From assembly GCF_003217095.1 (NCBI RefSeq), contig NZ_QJSR01000003.1:119375-183374 (forward strand): a stretch of 64,000 bases of DNA. Reading direction: 5' to 3'. Shown one piece after another: positions 47,777-58,885 of the stretch. Every line of letters starts with the position of its first letter. Position 1 is the first letter of the stretch. Below the pieces are notes generated by a model. That model was not told the DNA's origin. It did not search any database and saw only the letters and a program-made list of their open reading frames with translations. The DNA is from Rhizobium sp. PP-CC-3A-592 (lineage in GTDB: Bacteria; Pseudomonadota; Alphaproteobacteria; Rhizobiales; Rhizobiaceae). The position numbers and the translations under genes were made by a program.

Positions 47777-49323
47777 GGCGCGATATCTCCGCTGGTCTGT
47801 GTCGATTTGTGCCCGATCGATGCCGCCCGCACGATCACTTCCTCGCTCGCCTCCGCCCGGTCGAGAATGGTGGTGATGCGGCCATTGCTCATCACGGCGA
47901 TCCGGTCGGACAGCGCCATGACCTCTTCGAGATCGGAGGTGGAGAACAGGATGGCGAGCCCCTCCCCCGCGAGCCGGCGCATGGTGCGGAAGACATCGGC
48001 CTTCGCGCCGACATCGATGCCGCGGCTCGGCTCGTCCATCAGCAGAACCTTCGGCTTAGTCATCAGCGCCTTGCCGATCACCACCTTCTGCTGGTTGCCG
48101 CCGGACATGGAGGTCACATCGAAATCCGGGTTCGGCGCCTTGATCGCGAGATCCTTGATAGCGTCCGTGATGGCGGAGCGCTCGCGCTCGCCGACAATGT
48201 GGAACTTGAAGCGCACGAACCGGTCGAGGCTGGCCAGCGTCAGGTTCGCGGCGATCGACAGCACCTGCACCAGGCCTTCGCGCTGCCGGTCTTCGGGGAT
48301 CAGCGCCAGGCCGCGCTTGATGCGCGTCGGGGTGTCGCGCGCGACGATCTCCTCGCCATCAACGAAGATGCGGCCGGTCGCGTGGGGGTGCTGTCCCATG
48401 ACGCATTCGAAGAACTCGCTGCGCCCAGCGCCCATCAGCCCGTAGATTCCGAGCACTTCGCCGGCCCGCACCGAGAGCGAGAGATGATCGACCGCAAGGC
48501 CTCCGGTTCGCCGCGCGAGCGAAATATCCTCGGCGCGGAAGGCTTCGCGACCCAGTTTGTGATCGACGGATTTTGCAAAATCCTTGGCATCCGAGCCGAT
48601 CATCGAGCGGACGATCCAGCGGGTGTCGATGTCCTTGACCAGTGCCTGGCCGGTGATCTGCCCATCCCGCAGCACGGTGATGTGGTCGCCGATGCGCATC
48701 AGCTCTTCCAGCCGGTGCGAGATATAGACGATCGCCACACCCTGCGCCTTCAACTCCGCAATCACCTTGAACAGGATATCGACCTCGGCGGCCGAGAGGG
48801 CCGAGGTCGGCTCGTCGAGAATGAGAATGCGCGTGTCGAGCGAAAGCGCCTTGGCGATCTCGACCAGCTGCTGCTGGCCGATCGGCAGGTCCTCCACCAT
48901 CGTCTCGGCACTGATGCCCGCATCCAGCCGGTCGAGGAAGATGTTGGCCTTATCGACCTGCGCCTTGTGATCGATGCCGACGAAACCGCGGACGATCTCG
49001 CGGGTGGCGAAGATGTTTTCGGCGACGGACAGGTTGCCGAAGAGATTGAGCTCCTGAAACACCATGCCGATGCCGTGTTTCTGGGCATCGGCCGGCGAGT
49101 GGAACTCGACCGGCTTGCCGTCGAGGAGAATGCGCCCGAGGGACGGACGCTCGACGCCGGCGATCATCCGCATCAACGTCGATTTTCCCGCACCGTTCTC
49201 GCCGACGAGCACGTTGACCGCGCCACGGCGCAGCGACAGGTTGGCGTTTCTGACGGCGACGATGCCGGAATAGACCTTCGTCACGTCCTCGAGCTGAAGG
49301 ATGATGTCGTCTTCGTCTGCCAT
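47773..49323 (-). CDS. Ribose-type (CUT2) sugar ABC importer ATPase, duplicated NBD
   Basis: A protein of 516 aa from ATG 49323, two bases past the previous stop. NBD1: Walker A GENGAGKST, variant signature LPIGQQQLVEIAKAL, Walker B ILILDEPTSAL. NBD2: degenerate Walker A GLMGAGRSE, signature SMSGGNQQKVVIGKAL, VLLMDEPSRGIDVGAK. This asymmetric arrangement is the RbsA/MglA norm. Confidence 0.95.
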   Translation of the reverse strand: MADEDDIILQLEDVTKVYSGIVAVRNANLSLRRGAVNVLVGENGAGKSTLMRMIAGVERPSLGRILLDGKPVEFHSPADAQKHGIGMVFQELNLFGNLSVAENIFATREIVRGFVGIDHKAQVDKANIFLDRLDAGISAETMVEDLPIGQQQLVEIAKALSLDTRILILDEPTSALSAAEVDILFKVIAELKAQGVAIVYISHRLEELMRIGDHITVLRDGQITGQALVKDIDTRWIVRSMIGSDAKDFAKSVDHKLGREAFRAEDISLARRTGGLAVDHLSLSVRAGEVLGIYGLMGAGRSEFFECVMGQHPHATGRIFVDGEEIVARDTPTRIKRGLALIPEDRQREGLVQVLSIAANLTLASLDRFVRFKFHIVGERERSAITDAIKDLAIKAPNPDFDVTSMSGGNQQKVVIGKALMTKPKVLLMDEPSRGIDVGAKADVFRTMRRLAGEGLAILFSTSDLEEVMALSDRIAVMSNGRITTILDRAEASEEVIVRAASIGHKSTQTSGDIAP

Positions 49324-49325
49324 GG

Positions 49326-49976
49326 TCAGCCGCCGATTGCCAAATTGACAGGAGTCAACAAGGGCAGCTGCCCCTTCGCAGGCAGCGGATAGGCGCCGAC
49401 CGCCTCGATCGTTTTGCCCTCCAGGCCCGCGCGCGGCAGGGCCTGCAATACCTGCCCGTTCAGATGAGCATTGAAAGCCTTTCCGAATTCGGCCCACTGG
49501 ATCTGGTTCTTGAACTGGTTGAAGCTGACAAAATCGAGGCTGTCACGGATCGCAGTGCCTTTGATGACCGGCCCGATCTGGACCCGCACATCCGCCTTGC
49601 CGTCACCGTCGATATCGGTGTCGAGATAGCCGGCGCGCGATGTGGTCTCGGCCTTGATCACGGTGCCGGAAATTTTGGCAGCATAGGTCCAGGGAGCATT
49701 GCCCTCCTTTTCCTTGTGCCCGTATTTCGCGGCCGCCGCTTCGGGATCGGACGCGATCAGCGCGGCGACCTCGGCATAGGGGCCGGCCTTCGACGTGAGG
49801 TAGGGCACCACTTTGGGCGTCCAGAGCTCGGTCGCCTGCCGCTCGGGGTTGAAGCCGCCGCTTGCGGCCTCCGCGGCTTCTTCCGCCGTCGGCGTTTTGA
49901 TGATCTTGCAGCCGGCCAGGACCATGAGCGTGGCCGAGGCGAGGCAAAGCGCGGCAGCGGCGGTGAAACGCGGCAT
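49326..49976 (-). CDS. DUF2291-family lipoprotein of a sugar ABC operon
   Basis: A 216-aa protein with a lipobox (MVLAGC) at about residues 18-23, so an inner- or outer-membrane lipoprotein. The body (ELWTPKVVPYLTSKA near the start, later KADVRVQIGPVIKGTAIRDSL and NQIQWAEFGKAFN) fits DUF2291 as I remember it, a family often encoded with CUT2 importers. Role unknown; perhaps an accessory of binding-protein delivery. Confidence 0.75.
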   Translation of the reverse strand: MPRFTAAAALCLASATLMVLAGCKIIKTPTAEEAAEAASGGFNPERQATELWTPKVVPYLTSKAGPYAEVAALIASDPEAAAAKYGHKEKEGNAPWTYAAKISGTVIKAETTSRAGYLDTDIDGDGKADVRVQIGPVIKGTAIRDSLDFVSFNQFKNQIQWAEFGKAFNAHLNGQVLQALPRAGLEGKTIEAVGAYPLPAKGQLPLLTPVNLAIGG

Positions 49977-50047
49977 TCCGTCAACTCCGGATGGGAAAAG
50001 GCGCGGGCGGCGCGTGTGAACGAGCCGCCCGCCTCAGGAGGGTGGGA

Positions 50048-51944
<1,897 letters not shown>

Positions 51945-51970
51945 ATGTCCTGATCCCGTTTTGTCGGGTC

Positions 51971-52007
51971 ATCTAACGGCAACTGGTATAATGAGTCAAT
52001 GATCATT
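51971..52007 (-). promoter_or_regulatory. Promoter and palindrome of the oxidoreductase/CUT2 operon
   Basis: On the minus strand: TTGACT (51999-51994), a 17-bp spacer and TTAGAT (51976-51971), 27 bp before the ATG. A perfect 10-bp palindrome AATGATCATT (51998-52007) overlaps the edge of the -35 box, so it may be an operator. Confidence 0.5.
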
Positions 52008-52176
52008 TCACATGATGTCGAGAGGCGATATTTGCCGGACCCTGCTTTCCCGTGTCCCTTTACGCAGGTGGTCCGATCCGGCTAGATCGGAACAGGCCGG
52101 CAGATGCCTTGGAGAGACCGGATGTAGCGGTGGTCAGCGTCGCGCTTTATGCCGCACACCATTCTGGACAAATGCC

Positions 52177-52731
52177 ATGCTCGTGTTTCTCGATTTCGAA
52201 GCGTCCTCCCTCGGCAAGAAGAGCTATCCGGTCGAGGTTGCCTGGGTCTTCGAGGATGGAACGTCGCGCGCTCACCTGATCCGCCCGACGCCCGATTGGA
52301 CGGACTGGTCGATGAAGAGCGAGCGCATTCACGGCCTTTCCCGCCGCCGTCTCCACTTGGAAGGCACGCCCGTCGCGGACGTTGCGCGTGATATGCTGGA
52401 AACGCTGGAGGGACACGCGCTCTACGCCAGCGCGCCGTCCTGGGATGGGAAATGGCTGAGCGTGCTGCTGCGCGCAGGCGGCCTGCCGCGCCATGCGCTG
52501 AGGCTCGGGAAATCCGACGACGCTTTTCTGGAGCATGCGAGGACGATCATGGATGGCACGTTCACCCGCCGCGAGATCGCCGATTTCGTGAAGGGCATCA
52601 TCGAGAGCACCGAGCCGGCGCAACCCGCGCACAGGGCGCTGGCGGATGCGACGCTGGAGCACACGCGATGGCTTGCCATCCGGAAGGCCGCTGCGCAGGC
52701 CGTTACCGAGCGCGGGAACGACTCACAGTAG
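52177..52731 (+). CDS. DEDD-type 3'-5' exonuclease-like protein
   Basis: A protein of 184 aa from ATG 52177. FLDFEASSLG (about 4-13) supplies the Asp-x-Glu of DEDD exonucleases; a second acidic site may be Asp90 (SWDGKW), and HRALADATLEHT carries the final His-x(4)-Asp. Length fits the RNase T/DnaQ-like group or a short RNase H-fold nuclease. Function in vivo unknown. No operon partner is apparent. Confidence 0.65.
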   Translation: MLVFLDFEASSLGKKSYPVEVAWVFEDGTSRAHLIRPTPDWTDWSMKSERIHGLSRRRLHLEGTPVADVARDMLETLEGHALYASAPSWDGKWLSVLLRAGGLPRHALRLGKSDDAFLEHARTIMDGTFTRREIADFVKGIIESTEPAQPAHRALADATLEHTRWLAIRKAAAQAVTERGNDSQ

Positions 52732-52875
52732 GCACCGCATGCCAAGCCTTTTGCCGATGCTCCCAAGACGCCGAAGCCCCTTGCACGCCGCTCGACCCGG
52801 GTAGCCGGACAGTAAGGCACGCCTCGTCTCGCCGCGGGACACGCGCCCTGTTTTTCCAGATGAGCCCCTGTCCTT

Positions 52876-53832
52876 CTACACGAGCATGTCGCGGACGAGG
52901 CGGCGGAGCCAGGCGTTGAAGGTCGAGTGATGCGCCCGCTCATGCCAGAACAGAAAGACGGGCATGGCGCCGAATTCCTCGGGCGCATCCACCACGGCGA
53001 TATCCGACAGCGCCGCAAAATGATCCGCGAACGGCTTCGACGTCGTGAAGACGAGATCGCTGCCGGCGAGCACCATCGGTACCAGCGCATATTCCGAAAG
53101 GCTCGCGCGGATGCGGCGCTGCAGGCCGAGTTCGGCGAGATGTCCGTCGATGGGGCTGACGGACGCGCCGTGGGGCGGGTTCGGCGACAGGTGCTCGAGA
53201 TCGAGGTAATCCTCCATGGAAATGGCGGACGCGCCGGCAAGCGGATGATGCCGGTCGAGCATGCAGACGGTCCGGCATTCCGTGACCGTTTCTCCCCGCA
53301 GGTTGCGCGATACGGGCTGGCGATGGGCGAGCACCAGATCGACCTCGCCGGCTTCCAACAATTGCTGAAGCGCCGCCATGCTCGGCATCGGCAGCATTTC
53401 CAGCATCATATGCGGTGCGACCTGCCGCAGATGACGGATGAGGCGGGGAACGAGGAAGGGACCAAAGCTCGTCGCCGCGACGATCCGCACCCGCCTCTGC
53501 GACGTCGCCGGATCGAAATCCGCCTCGCGTCCGGCGAGATGGTCGATATCGTCGAGGATCCGATCGACGAGCGTGACGAGATCCTGCGCCCGCGGCGTTG
53601 GCGCAAGGCCCGTGCCGCTGCGCACCAGAAGCGGATCGCCGGTCATCGCCCGAAAACGACGCAAGGTCAGGCTGACGGCCGGCTGGCTCAGGCCATGGAT
53701 CGCGGCCGTGCGCGAAACGCTGCTTTCCGACAGCAGGGTCTTCAGCACGCGAAGCTGGCGGATATCGAGTTCGCCACGGGTTCGCTCGCCGACCTCCAGC
53801 GTGTCGGTCGCCGTCTTGATGCTACCTGCCAA
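52876..53832 (-). CDS. LysR-type transcriptional regulator
   Basis: A protein of 318 aa. The start appears to be TTG 53832, with GGAGGAGAC just upstream. HTH at about 22-80 (LLSESSVSRTAAIHGLSQPAVSLTLRRFRAMTGDPLLVR); effector domain from about 112 (RVRIVAATSFGPFLVPRLI). It lies in the same direction as the quinone reductase and catabolic genes, 49 bp beyond them, and is the only regulator near the cluster at 53.9-61.3 kb. Confidence 0.9.
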   Translation of the reverse strand: MAGSIKTATDTLEVGERTRGELDIRQLRVLKTLLSESSVSRTAAIHGLSQPAVSLTLRRFRAMTGDPLLVRSGTGLAPTPRAQDLVTLVDRILDDIDHLAGREADFDPATSQRRVRIVAATSFGPFLVPRLIRHLRQVAPHMMLEMLPMPSMAALQQLLEAGEVDLVLAHRQPVSRNLRGETVTECRTVCMLDRHHPLAGASAISMEDYLDLEHLSPNPPHGASVSPIDGHLAELGLQRRIRASLSEYALVPMVLAGSDLVFTTSKPFADHFAALSDIAVVDAPEEFGAMPVFLFWHERAHHSTFNAWLRRLVRDMLV

Positions 53833-53881
53833 ACTGTCTCCTCCTCCGGCACGCGAGCACCGGCATATTCCCTCTTGCCGC

Positions 53882-54478
53882 CTAGAACGACGCCATCGCC
53901 TTTGCCACCTTCGCCTTGAAGGCTTCGAGTTCGGCCGGACCGTTGCCGTTCATATTATAGAGCGCGAGATAGCGCACCGGTCTTTTCGGACGGAAGATGG
54001 CCCATAACACACGGCGCGCCACCTTGCGCGGCGGGTCGCCGACGAGCATGGCGCGGAAGCGTGGGCCGCCATAGGTGGTGATCACAGCGACCGATTTGAC
54101 GTTGTGGAGGATGCGGACGAGCTTGCCCTTGTCGCCGGCCGACATGGTGAACGCCACGCCGGGAACGAACACGCGGTCGAAGAACCCTTTCAGGATCGCC
54201 GGCAGGCCGAAATTCCAGACGGGGTGGACGAGCACCACGGCATCGGCCGCCCGGATGCGCGCCACATAGGGCGCGATGTCCGGCGTAATGTTGATGGCCT
54301 CGTTGTGGTAGTTCAGCCGCTCCTCGCGCGAGAGAACCGCGTCGAAGCCGTCATCGTAGAGCGAGAGCAGATCGACCTCGTGCCCCCGCGCCTCCAGCGC
54401 CTGCCGAGCGACATCCCGCAATTGGGCGCTAAAGCTGGTTTCGACCGGATGTGCGTGGATGAGAAGGACGCGCGCCAT
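53882..54478 (-). CDS. Flavodoxin-fold NAD(P)H:quinone oxidoreductase (KefF/MdaB-like)
   Basis: A protein of 198 aa. LIHAHPVETSFSAQL (FMN phosphate loop, about 6-20), VLVHPVWNFGLPAILKGFFDRVF (about 81-103) and a YGGPR turn (about 133-137) match the Flavodoxin_2 family. It starts 3 bp past the FAD oxidoreductase stop, so it is in the same transcript and may recycle the electron acceptor or protect from quinone stress. Confidence 0.85.
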   Translation of the reverse strand: MARVLLIHAHPVETSFSAQLRDVARQALEARGHEVDLLSLYDDGFDAVLSREERLNYHNEAINITPDIAPYVARIRAADAVVLVHPVWNFGLPAILKGFFDRVFVPGVAFTMSAGDKGKLVRILHNVKSVAVITTYGGPRFRAMLVGDPPRKVARRVLWAIFRPKRPVRYLALYNMNGNGPAELEAFKAKVAKAMASF

Positions 54479-54481
54479 GGC

Positions 54482-55882
54482 TCAGGCTGCATCCACGCTT
54501 TGCAGCCCGGCGAAGACCCAGCTGCGTTTCTGGTTGAAGTCGTAATCCGGGTTTTCCCAGGCGACCATCTTGCCGGGATTGAGCAGGCCCTTCGGATCGG
54601 CCTCGCCCTTGAAGGCGAGCTGGCCCGCATCCGTCTGCTTCATGCCCCCCTCTTCCAGCGTGTAGCGATGCGGGTTAAAGACGAGGCAGCCATTGTTCTC
54701 GTGGATGGCGATGATCTCCTCGAGCCGCTCCTCGCTGGTGAAGCGGACGATCGGCAGGCCGGAAAAGACGATGCGGCCGTCGAAGCGGATCATTTCCAGA
54801 TGCAGCGGCATCTCGTCGCCGAGCATCTCGTGGATGCGGCGGACATGCTCGAAATCGGGATACTGCGTCTGGAGATAGGTGATCGACGGATCGACCTTCA
54901 GGCCGCGCATTGTCGTATGGTTCCAGCAAAGCTCGTAGACCGGCGGAAACTGGCGCTTGTCCTCGGGCGGCACGGTATCTGAGCGGAAGATGAGGTCGCC
55001 CTTGTGGTGCGCGGCGAGAAGGGCCAGCGCGTCCATGGCGTGGGGTGCCGCGATGACGACGACGAGCGAGGTTTCGCGCGCGAAGAAGCGGCGATAGTGC
55101 GGAAAGTAGTCGTGCGCCACGGGTGCGGCGACCACCGCGATCTCCTTGGTGAGGATGCCATCCTGCCGGGCCAGCGCCTCGGCGAACCGCGTTGCGGCCA
55201 TCACGTCGGGGAAGCCGACGAGGCTGTCGATCCAGTCATAGGCGGCCGTCAGCGGCAGGGTGACATCGGTGATGATGCCGTTGGTGCCGTAGGCATGCGC
55301 GACCTTGAGGATGTCGGCGCCCTCGATCTTCAGCACGCGCGGCACTGCCTCGCAGGTGACGACGGTCAGGCCGAGAATGTTGCCGAGCGCCCGCAGGCCG
55401 CCCCAGCGGATCGACCCGACGCCGCCGGACCCGCCCGCAACGAAGCCGCCGACGGTGGCGGTGCGGTAGGTGGAGGGGAAGAACCGGATCTCGCTGCCAT
55501 GCGCTGCCCGCGTCTGCTGGTCGATCTTTTCGAGGATGACCCCGGTTTCCGCCTTCACATGTACGGGGCTCGTCTCTATGATGCGGTTCATCTCGGCAAG
55601 GTTGAGCACGACCCCACCGGCCAGCGGCATGGCCTGTCCATAATTGCCGGTGCCCGCACCGCGCGGCGTGATGGCGATGCCGTGGCGATGGGCGGCCGCA
55701 AGCACTTCGACGACCTCGCCTTCGGATTTAGGGCTGACGATGAGATCGGCCGTGACATGATCCAGCTGGCGTTTCAGGACCGGCGAATACCAGTAGAAAT
55801 CGCGGCTCTTCTTCTGCACCAGCTTCGGATTGTCTTCGACCGCGATGGAGCCGATGTCGTTGCGGAAAGCGTCGAGCGTCAT
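54482..55882 (-). CDS. FAD-binding oxidoreductase (GlcD/VAO family)
   Basis: A protein of 466 aa from ATG 55882, which overlaps the end of the amidohydrolase gene (ATGA). The FAD-binding_4 domain shows TPRGAGTGNYGQAMPLAGGVVLNL (about 78-101) and VGGFVAGGSGGVGSIRWGGL (about 139-158); the C-terminus ends with the family's DPKGLLNPGKM. It could oxidise a hydroxy acid, an amino acid or a ring intermediate of the pathway. The frame continues upstream to 56722, but that part is only the shadow of the amidohydrolase gene. Confidence 0.88.
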   Translation of the reverse strand: MTLDAFRNDIGSIAVEDNPKLVQKKSRDFYWYSPVLKRQLDHVTADLIVSPKSEGEVVEVLAAAHRHGIAITPRGAGTGNYGQAMPLAGGVVLNLAEMNRIIETSPVHVKAETGVILEKIDQQTRAAHGSEIRFFPSTYRTATVGGFVAGGSGGVGSIRWGGLRALGNILGLTVVTCEAVPRVLKIEGADILKVAHAYGTNGIITDVTLPLTAAYDWIDSLVGFPDVMAATRFAEALARQDGILTKEIAVVAAPVAHDYFPHYRRFFARETSLVVVIAAPHAMDALALLAAHHKGDLIFRSDTVPPEDKRQFPPVYELCWNHTTMRGLKVDPSITYLQTQYPDFEHVRRIHEMLGDEMPLHLEMIRFDGRIVFSGLPIVRFTSEERLEEIIAIHENNGCLVFNPHRYTLEEGGMKQTDAGQLAFKGEADPKGLLNPGKMVAWENPDYDFNQKRSWVFAGLQSVDAA

Positions 55883-57171
55883 GATGTCACTCCGAGAAGG
55901 GTGTCGAGGTCGCGATAATCGGGAAGCTTGGCCGAAATGACCCTGCCGGTGCGAATGACTGTGCGGTCGGACTGGGGCCGCGAAAAAAGTTCCCCGGGCG
56001 TGCGCGCCCGCGTAACGACGAGATCGGCCGGCGCACCCACCGCCAGCGTCGCGCCATAGGCAAAGCCGGCGGTTGCCGCCGGGACAGCGGCGACGGCGGA
56101 AAACCAGTCGGCAAGCTTTTCCTCGGGATGGTCCAGATGGCCGATGCGCACGCTTTCGCGCAGCACTTCCAGCATGTCGAGGTCGCCATAGGCGTAAAAT
56201 GGATCGCGGGTATTGTCGGAGGCGAGCGACACCACGACGCCGGCCGCCTTCAGTTCGCGCAGCAGCGTCACCCCGCGCCAGCGCGGCGTCTCCTCCGGCC
56301 GGCGGTCCTGCAGATAAAGATTGCACATGGGCAGCGACACCACCGCGATGCCGGCTTCGGCCACGCGGTCGATGGTCGCCTTCGCATCCTCGCTGGCGAG
56401 GATCGCAAGCGAGCAGCAATGGCCGGCCAGAACGCGCCCGGAAAAGCCGGTCTCGATCACGCGGTCGGCGAGCAGCGACAGGCTGCGCGAGGCGGTATCG
56501 CCGCTTTCGTCGATATGGAGGTCGAGGTCGAGGCCGTGGCGGCCGGCCGCATCCACGAGGTTGGCGATCGCCTCCCCTGCGCGGTCGAAGACGGAAATCG
56601 CGCCGCCGAGAGATCCGCCATAGGTCTTGACCGTGCGGGCCAGCTCTTCGACCAACGCCTTGTCGAGCGCATGATCCGGCCCGCAGAGAGCGGTCGCCTG
56701 AAGCTCGATGCGTCCGGCCCACTCCTCCCGCTTCCGCGCAAAGACCGGCCAGGAAATCCCGTGTTGCGGCGGGGCGGAATCGAGATGCGTCCGGATCGCC
56801 GCCGTGCCATGCGCATAGGCGCAGCGCAGGGCGAACTCCATGCGCGCCTCGACGTCGCCAGCGTTCCAGTTCGCCACGCGATCGGCTGATACCGCGTTGA
56901 GCGCCCCCATGAAGGAACCATCCGGATTGGGCCTGCGCGGCGTGATGTGGCCCTTGTCGAGATGGGTATGGAGATCGACGAAGGCGGGAAGGACGATGCC
57001 GTCGTCGGCCTCCAGCACTGTCTCGCCCTCCGCAGGCACAAGCGTGCCGGATGGGGCGATGGTGTCGATCAACCCGTCGATCAGCCGGATATCGACGGCG
57101 GAAAATCCGGTTCTGCCGGGGACGCGGCCCTTCCGGATCAAAAGCTTGGTGGAGGTTATGTCATCCGTCAT
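55879..57171 (-). CDS. Cytosine-deaminase-like metallo-amidohydrolase
   Basis: A protein of 430 aa from ATG 57171. VDLHTHLDKGH (about 67-77, metal His pair), LHIDESGD (about 213-220), GHCCS (about 242-246) and ASDNTRDPFYAYGDLDMLEV (about 309-328) follow the CodA pattern. The family deaminates cytosine, creatinine, isocytosine and similar rings, or hydrolyses other cyclic amidines. Gene order importer, amidohydrolase, oxidase suggests that the ring compound is imported and then attacked by this enzyme. Confidence 0.85.
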   Translation of the reverse strand: MTDDITSTKLLIRKGRVPGRTGFSAVDIRLIDGLIDTIAPSGTLVPAEGETVLEADDGIVLPAFVDLHTHLDKGHITPRRPNPDGSFMGALNAVSADRVANWNAGDVEARMEFALRCAYAHGTAAIRTHLDSAPPQHGISWPVFARKREEWAGRIELQATALCGPDHALDKALVEELARTVKTYGGSLGGAISVFDRAGEAIANLVDAAGRHGLDLDLHIDESGDTASRSLSLLADRVIETGFSGRVLAGHCCSLAILASEDAKATIDRVAEAGIAVVSLPMCNLYLQDRRPEETPRWRGVTLLRELKAAGVVVSLASDNTRDPFYAYGDLDMLEVLRESVRIGHLDHPEEKLADWFSAVAAVPAATAGFAYGATLAVGAPADLVVTRARTPGELFSRPQSDRTVIRTGRVISAKLPDYRDLDTLLGVTS

Positions 57172-57175
57172 GTCG

Positions 57176-58030
57176 TCAATTCTCCCGCGCAAGCGCGCTT
57201 TCGTGCCAACGGCGCAGCGACAGCCAGGCGACGACCGATGTCAGGGCGAAGATGGCGACGCCGGTTGCCGAAAGCAGCACCAGCGCCGCGAACAGCCGGG
57301 GAATGTTCAGGCGGTATTGTGCCTCCAGGAGCCGGAAGGCGAGACCCGAACCCGCGCCGGCGGAGCCCGCCGCGAACTCCGCGACGACGGCCGCAATCAG
57401 CGACAGGCCACCGCCGATCTTCAGCCCGGTCATGAAGTAAGGCAGGGCGGCCGGCAGTTTCAGGAAGCGCAGTTGCTGCCAGCGGCTTGCGCCATAGAGG
57501 TCATAGAGATTGAGAAGATTGTGATCGACGCTTTTCAGGCCCTGTACCATGTTGGACAGGATCGGGAAGAAGGCGACGAGGAAGGCGCAGATCATGATCG
57601 CCGCCTGCGTCGAGGAGACATAGACGAGAATCAGCGGTGCGATGGCGACGATCGGCGTGACCTGCAGGATGACAGCATAGGGGTAAAGCGCGAGTTCCAC
57701 CCATTTCGACTGGACCAGCAGGACCGCCAGCAACGTGCCGCCGATAAGCGCGAGAATAAGGGCGGAAAATGTTATGCGCAGCGTGACGAGCAAGGCCGGA
57801 TAGAGCGTTCCCCAGTCCTTGACCAGCGTCTGCGCGACGAGGCTGGGAGCCGGCAGGATATAAGGCGGCACGGCGTTGACGCGGACATAGACCTCCCAGA
57901 CGAGCAGGGTCAGCCCCAGCATGATGGCGGGAACCGCGACCCGCAGCAGCCGGCTTCGGCCGAGCCCCGGCTTTTCAGGGTCAGTTGCAAAGGCTGCCGG
58001 TGCGAGGTCTGCGACGGTCTCCATCGTCAT
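57176..58030 (-). CDS. ABC importer permease (SsuC/TauC/ThiX type)
   Basis: A protein of 284 aa with six hydrophobic helices. Features: LLVWEVYVRVNAVPPYILPAPS near the N-terminus and the EAA-like NLYDLYGASRWQQLRFLKLPAALPYFMTGL loop. The ATG at 58030 overlaps the ATPase stop; the second Met is an alternative. Part of the NMT1-type importer. Confidence 0.9.
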   Translation of the reverse strand: MTMETVADLAPAAFATDPEKPGLGRSRLLRVAVPAIMLGLTLLVWEVYVRVNAVPPYILPAPSLVAQTLVKDWGTLYPALLVTLRITFSALILALIGGTLLAVLLVQSKWVELALYPYAVILQVTPIVAIAPLILVYVSSTQAAIMICAFLVAFFPILSNMVQGLKSVDHNLLNLYDLYGASRWQQLRFLKLPAALPYFMTGLKIGGGLSLIAAVVAEFAAGSAGAGSGLAFRLLEAQYRLNIPRLFAALVLLSATGVAIFALTSVVAWLSLRRWHESALAREN

Positions 58031-58881
58031 GTTTCTACCGCTCCGGGCACATACATCGCGCTGACCAGCGCCTGCGACACCGATCGGCAGAGATCGCCAT
58101 AGGTTTCGGACAAACGGAAGCCCTCGTCCTTCTCGCGGCCTTCGGGGCGCGGCAGTATCATATCCGCAACGACCCGGCCGGGCCGCGCGCCCATGACGGC
58201 GATGCGACTGGAGAGATAGGCAGCTTCGAAGACGGAATGCGTGACGAACACCACGGTCAGATCCTTCTCGCTCCAGAGACGCAGCACATCATCATTCAGT
58301 TTCTGCCGGGTGATCTCGTCGAGCGCACCGAAGGGCTCGTCCATCAGGAGAAGTTTCGGATCGGTCACGAGAGCCCGGGCGATCGACACCCGCATGCGCA
58401 TACCGCCGGAGAGTTCTCTCGGGTAAGCTTTAGCGAAATCCTTGAGGCCCACGGTTTCCAGCGCCCCCATCACGCGGTCGCGGACCTCGCCTTTCCCCAT
58501 GCCCTTGAGGCGAAGGGGCAGAAACGCATTGTCGAACACCGGCTTCCACGGCATCAATGTCGGCTCCTGGAAGACGAAGCCGATGTCGGCATCCGGCCGC
58601 CCATCCCGGCCGATCCGCGAGGCCGGCCAGTCGACCATGCCCTGCGACGGACGTCCGAGGCCGGCGATGATCCGCAGCGCGGTCGACTTGCCGCAGCCGG
58701 AAGGCCCGAGAAGGCTGACGAACTCGCCCTTGTGGATGTCCATCGTCATGCGCGAGAGGGCGAGCGTGCCGTTGGAGAAGCGCTTGGTGACATCGCGAAG
58801 CGACACCACGCTGCGGGGCGATACAGAGACCGGCGCCGGTTCGGCGCCGTCCGGATTGCCGGAGGGAACGGCCTGCTCCAT
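58027..58881 (-). CDS. ABC importer ATPase (SsuB/TauB/ThiZ type)
   Basis: A protein of 284 aa. Walker A GPSGCGKST, Q-loop FVFQEPTLMPW, signature LSGGMRMRVSIARAL, Walker B LLLMDEPFGALDEITR, VTHSVFEAAYL. The N-terminal ~22 residues are a Pro/Ser-rich extension absent from most relatives. It starts 4 bp after the binding-protein stop. Confidence 0.92.
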   Translation of the reverse strand: MEQAVPSGNPDGAEPAPVSVSPRSVVSLRDVTKRFSNGTLALSRMTMDIHKGEFVSLLGPSGCGKSTALRIIAGLGRPSQGMVDWPASRIGRDGRPDADIGFVFQEPTLMPWKPVFDNAFLPLRLKGMGKGEVRDRVMGALETVGLKDFAKAYPRELSGGMRMRVSIARALVTDPKLLLMDEPFGALDEITRQKLNDDVLRLWSEKDLTVVFVTHSVFEAAYLSSRIAVMGARPGRVVADMILPRPEGREKDEGFRLSETYGDLCRSVSQALVSAMYVPGAVET

Positions 58882-58885
58882 CGGA

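Noticed and set aside
55883-56722. N-terminal extension of the FAD oxidoreductase frame up to 56722
   Set aside because: The extension is Arg/Gly/Pro-rich and lies fully inside the amidohydrolase gene; the family start matches ATG 55882.
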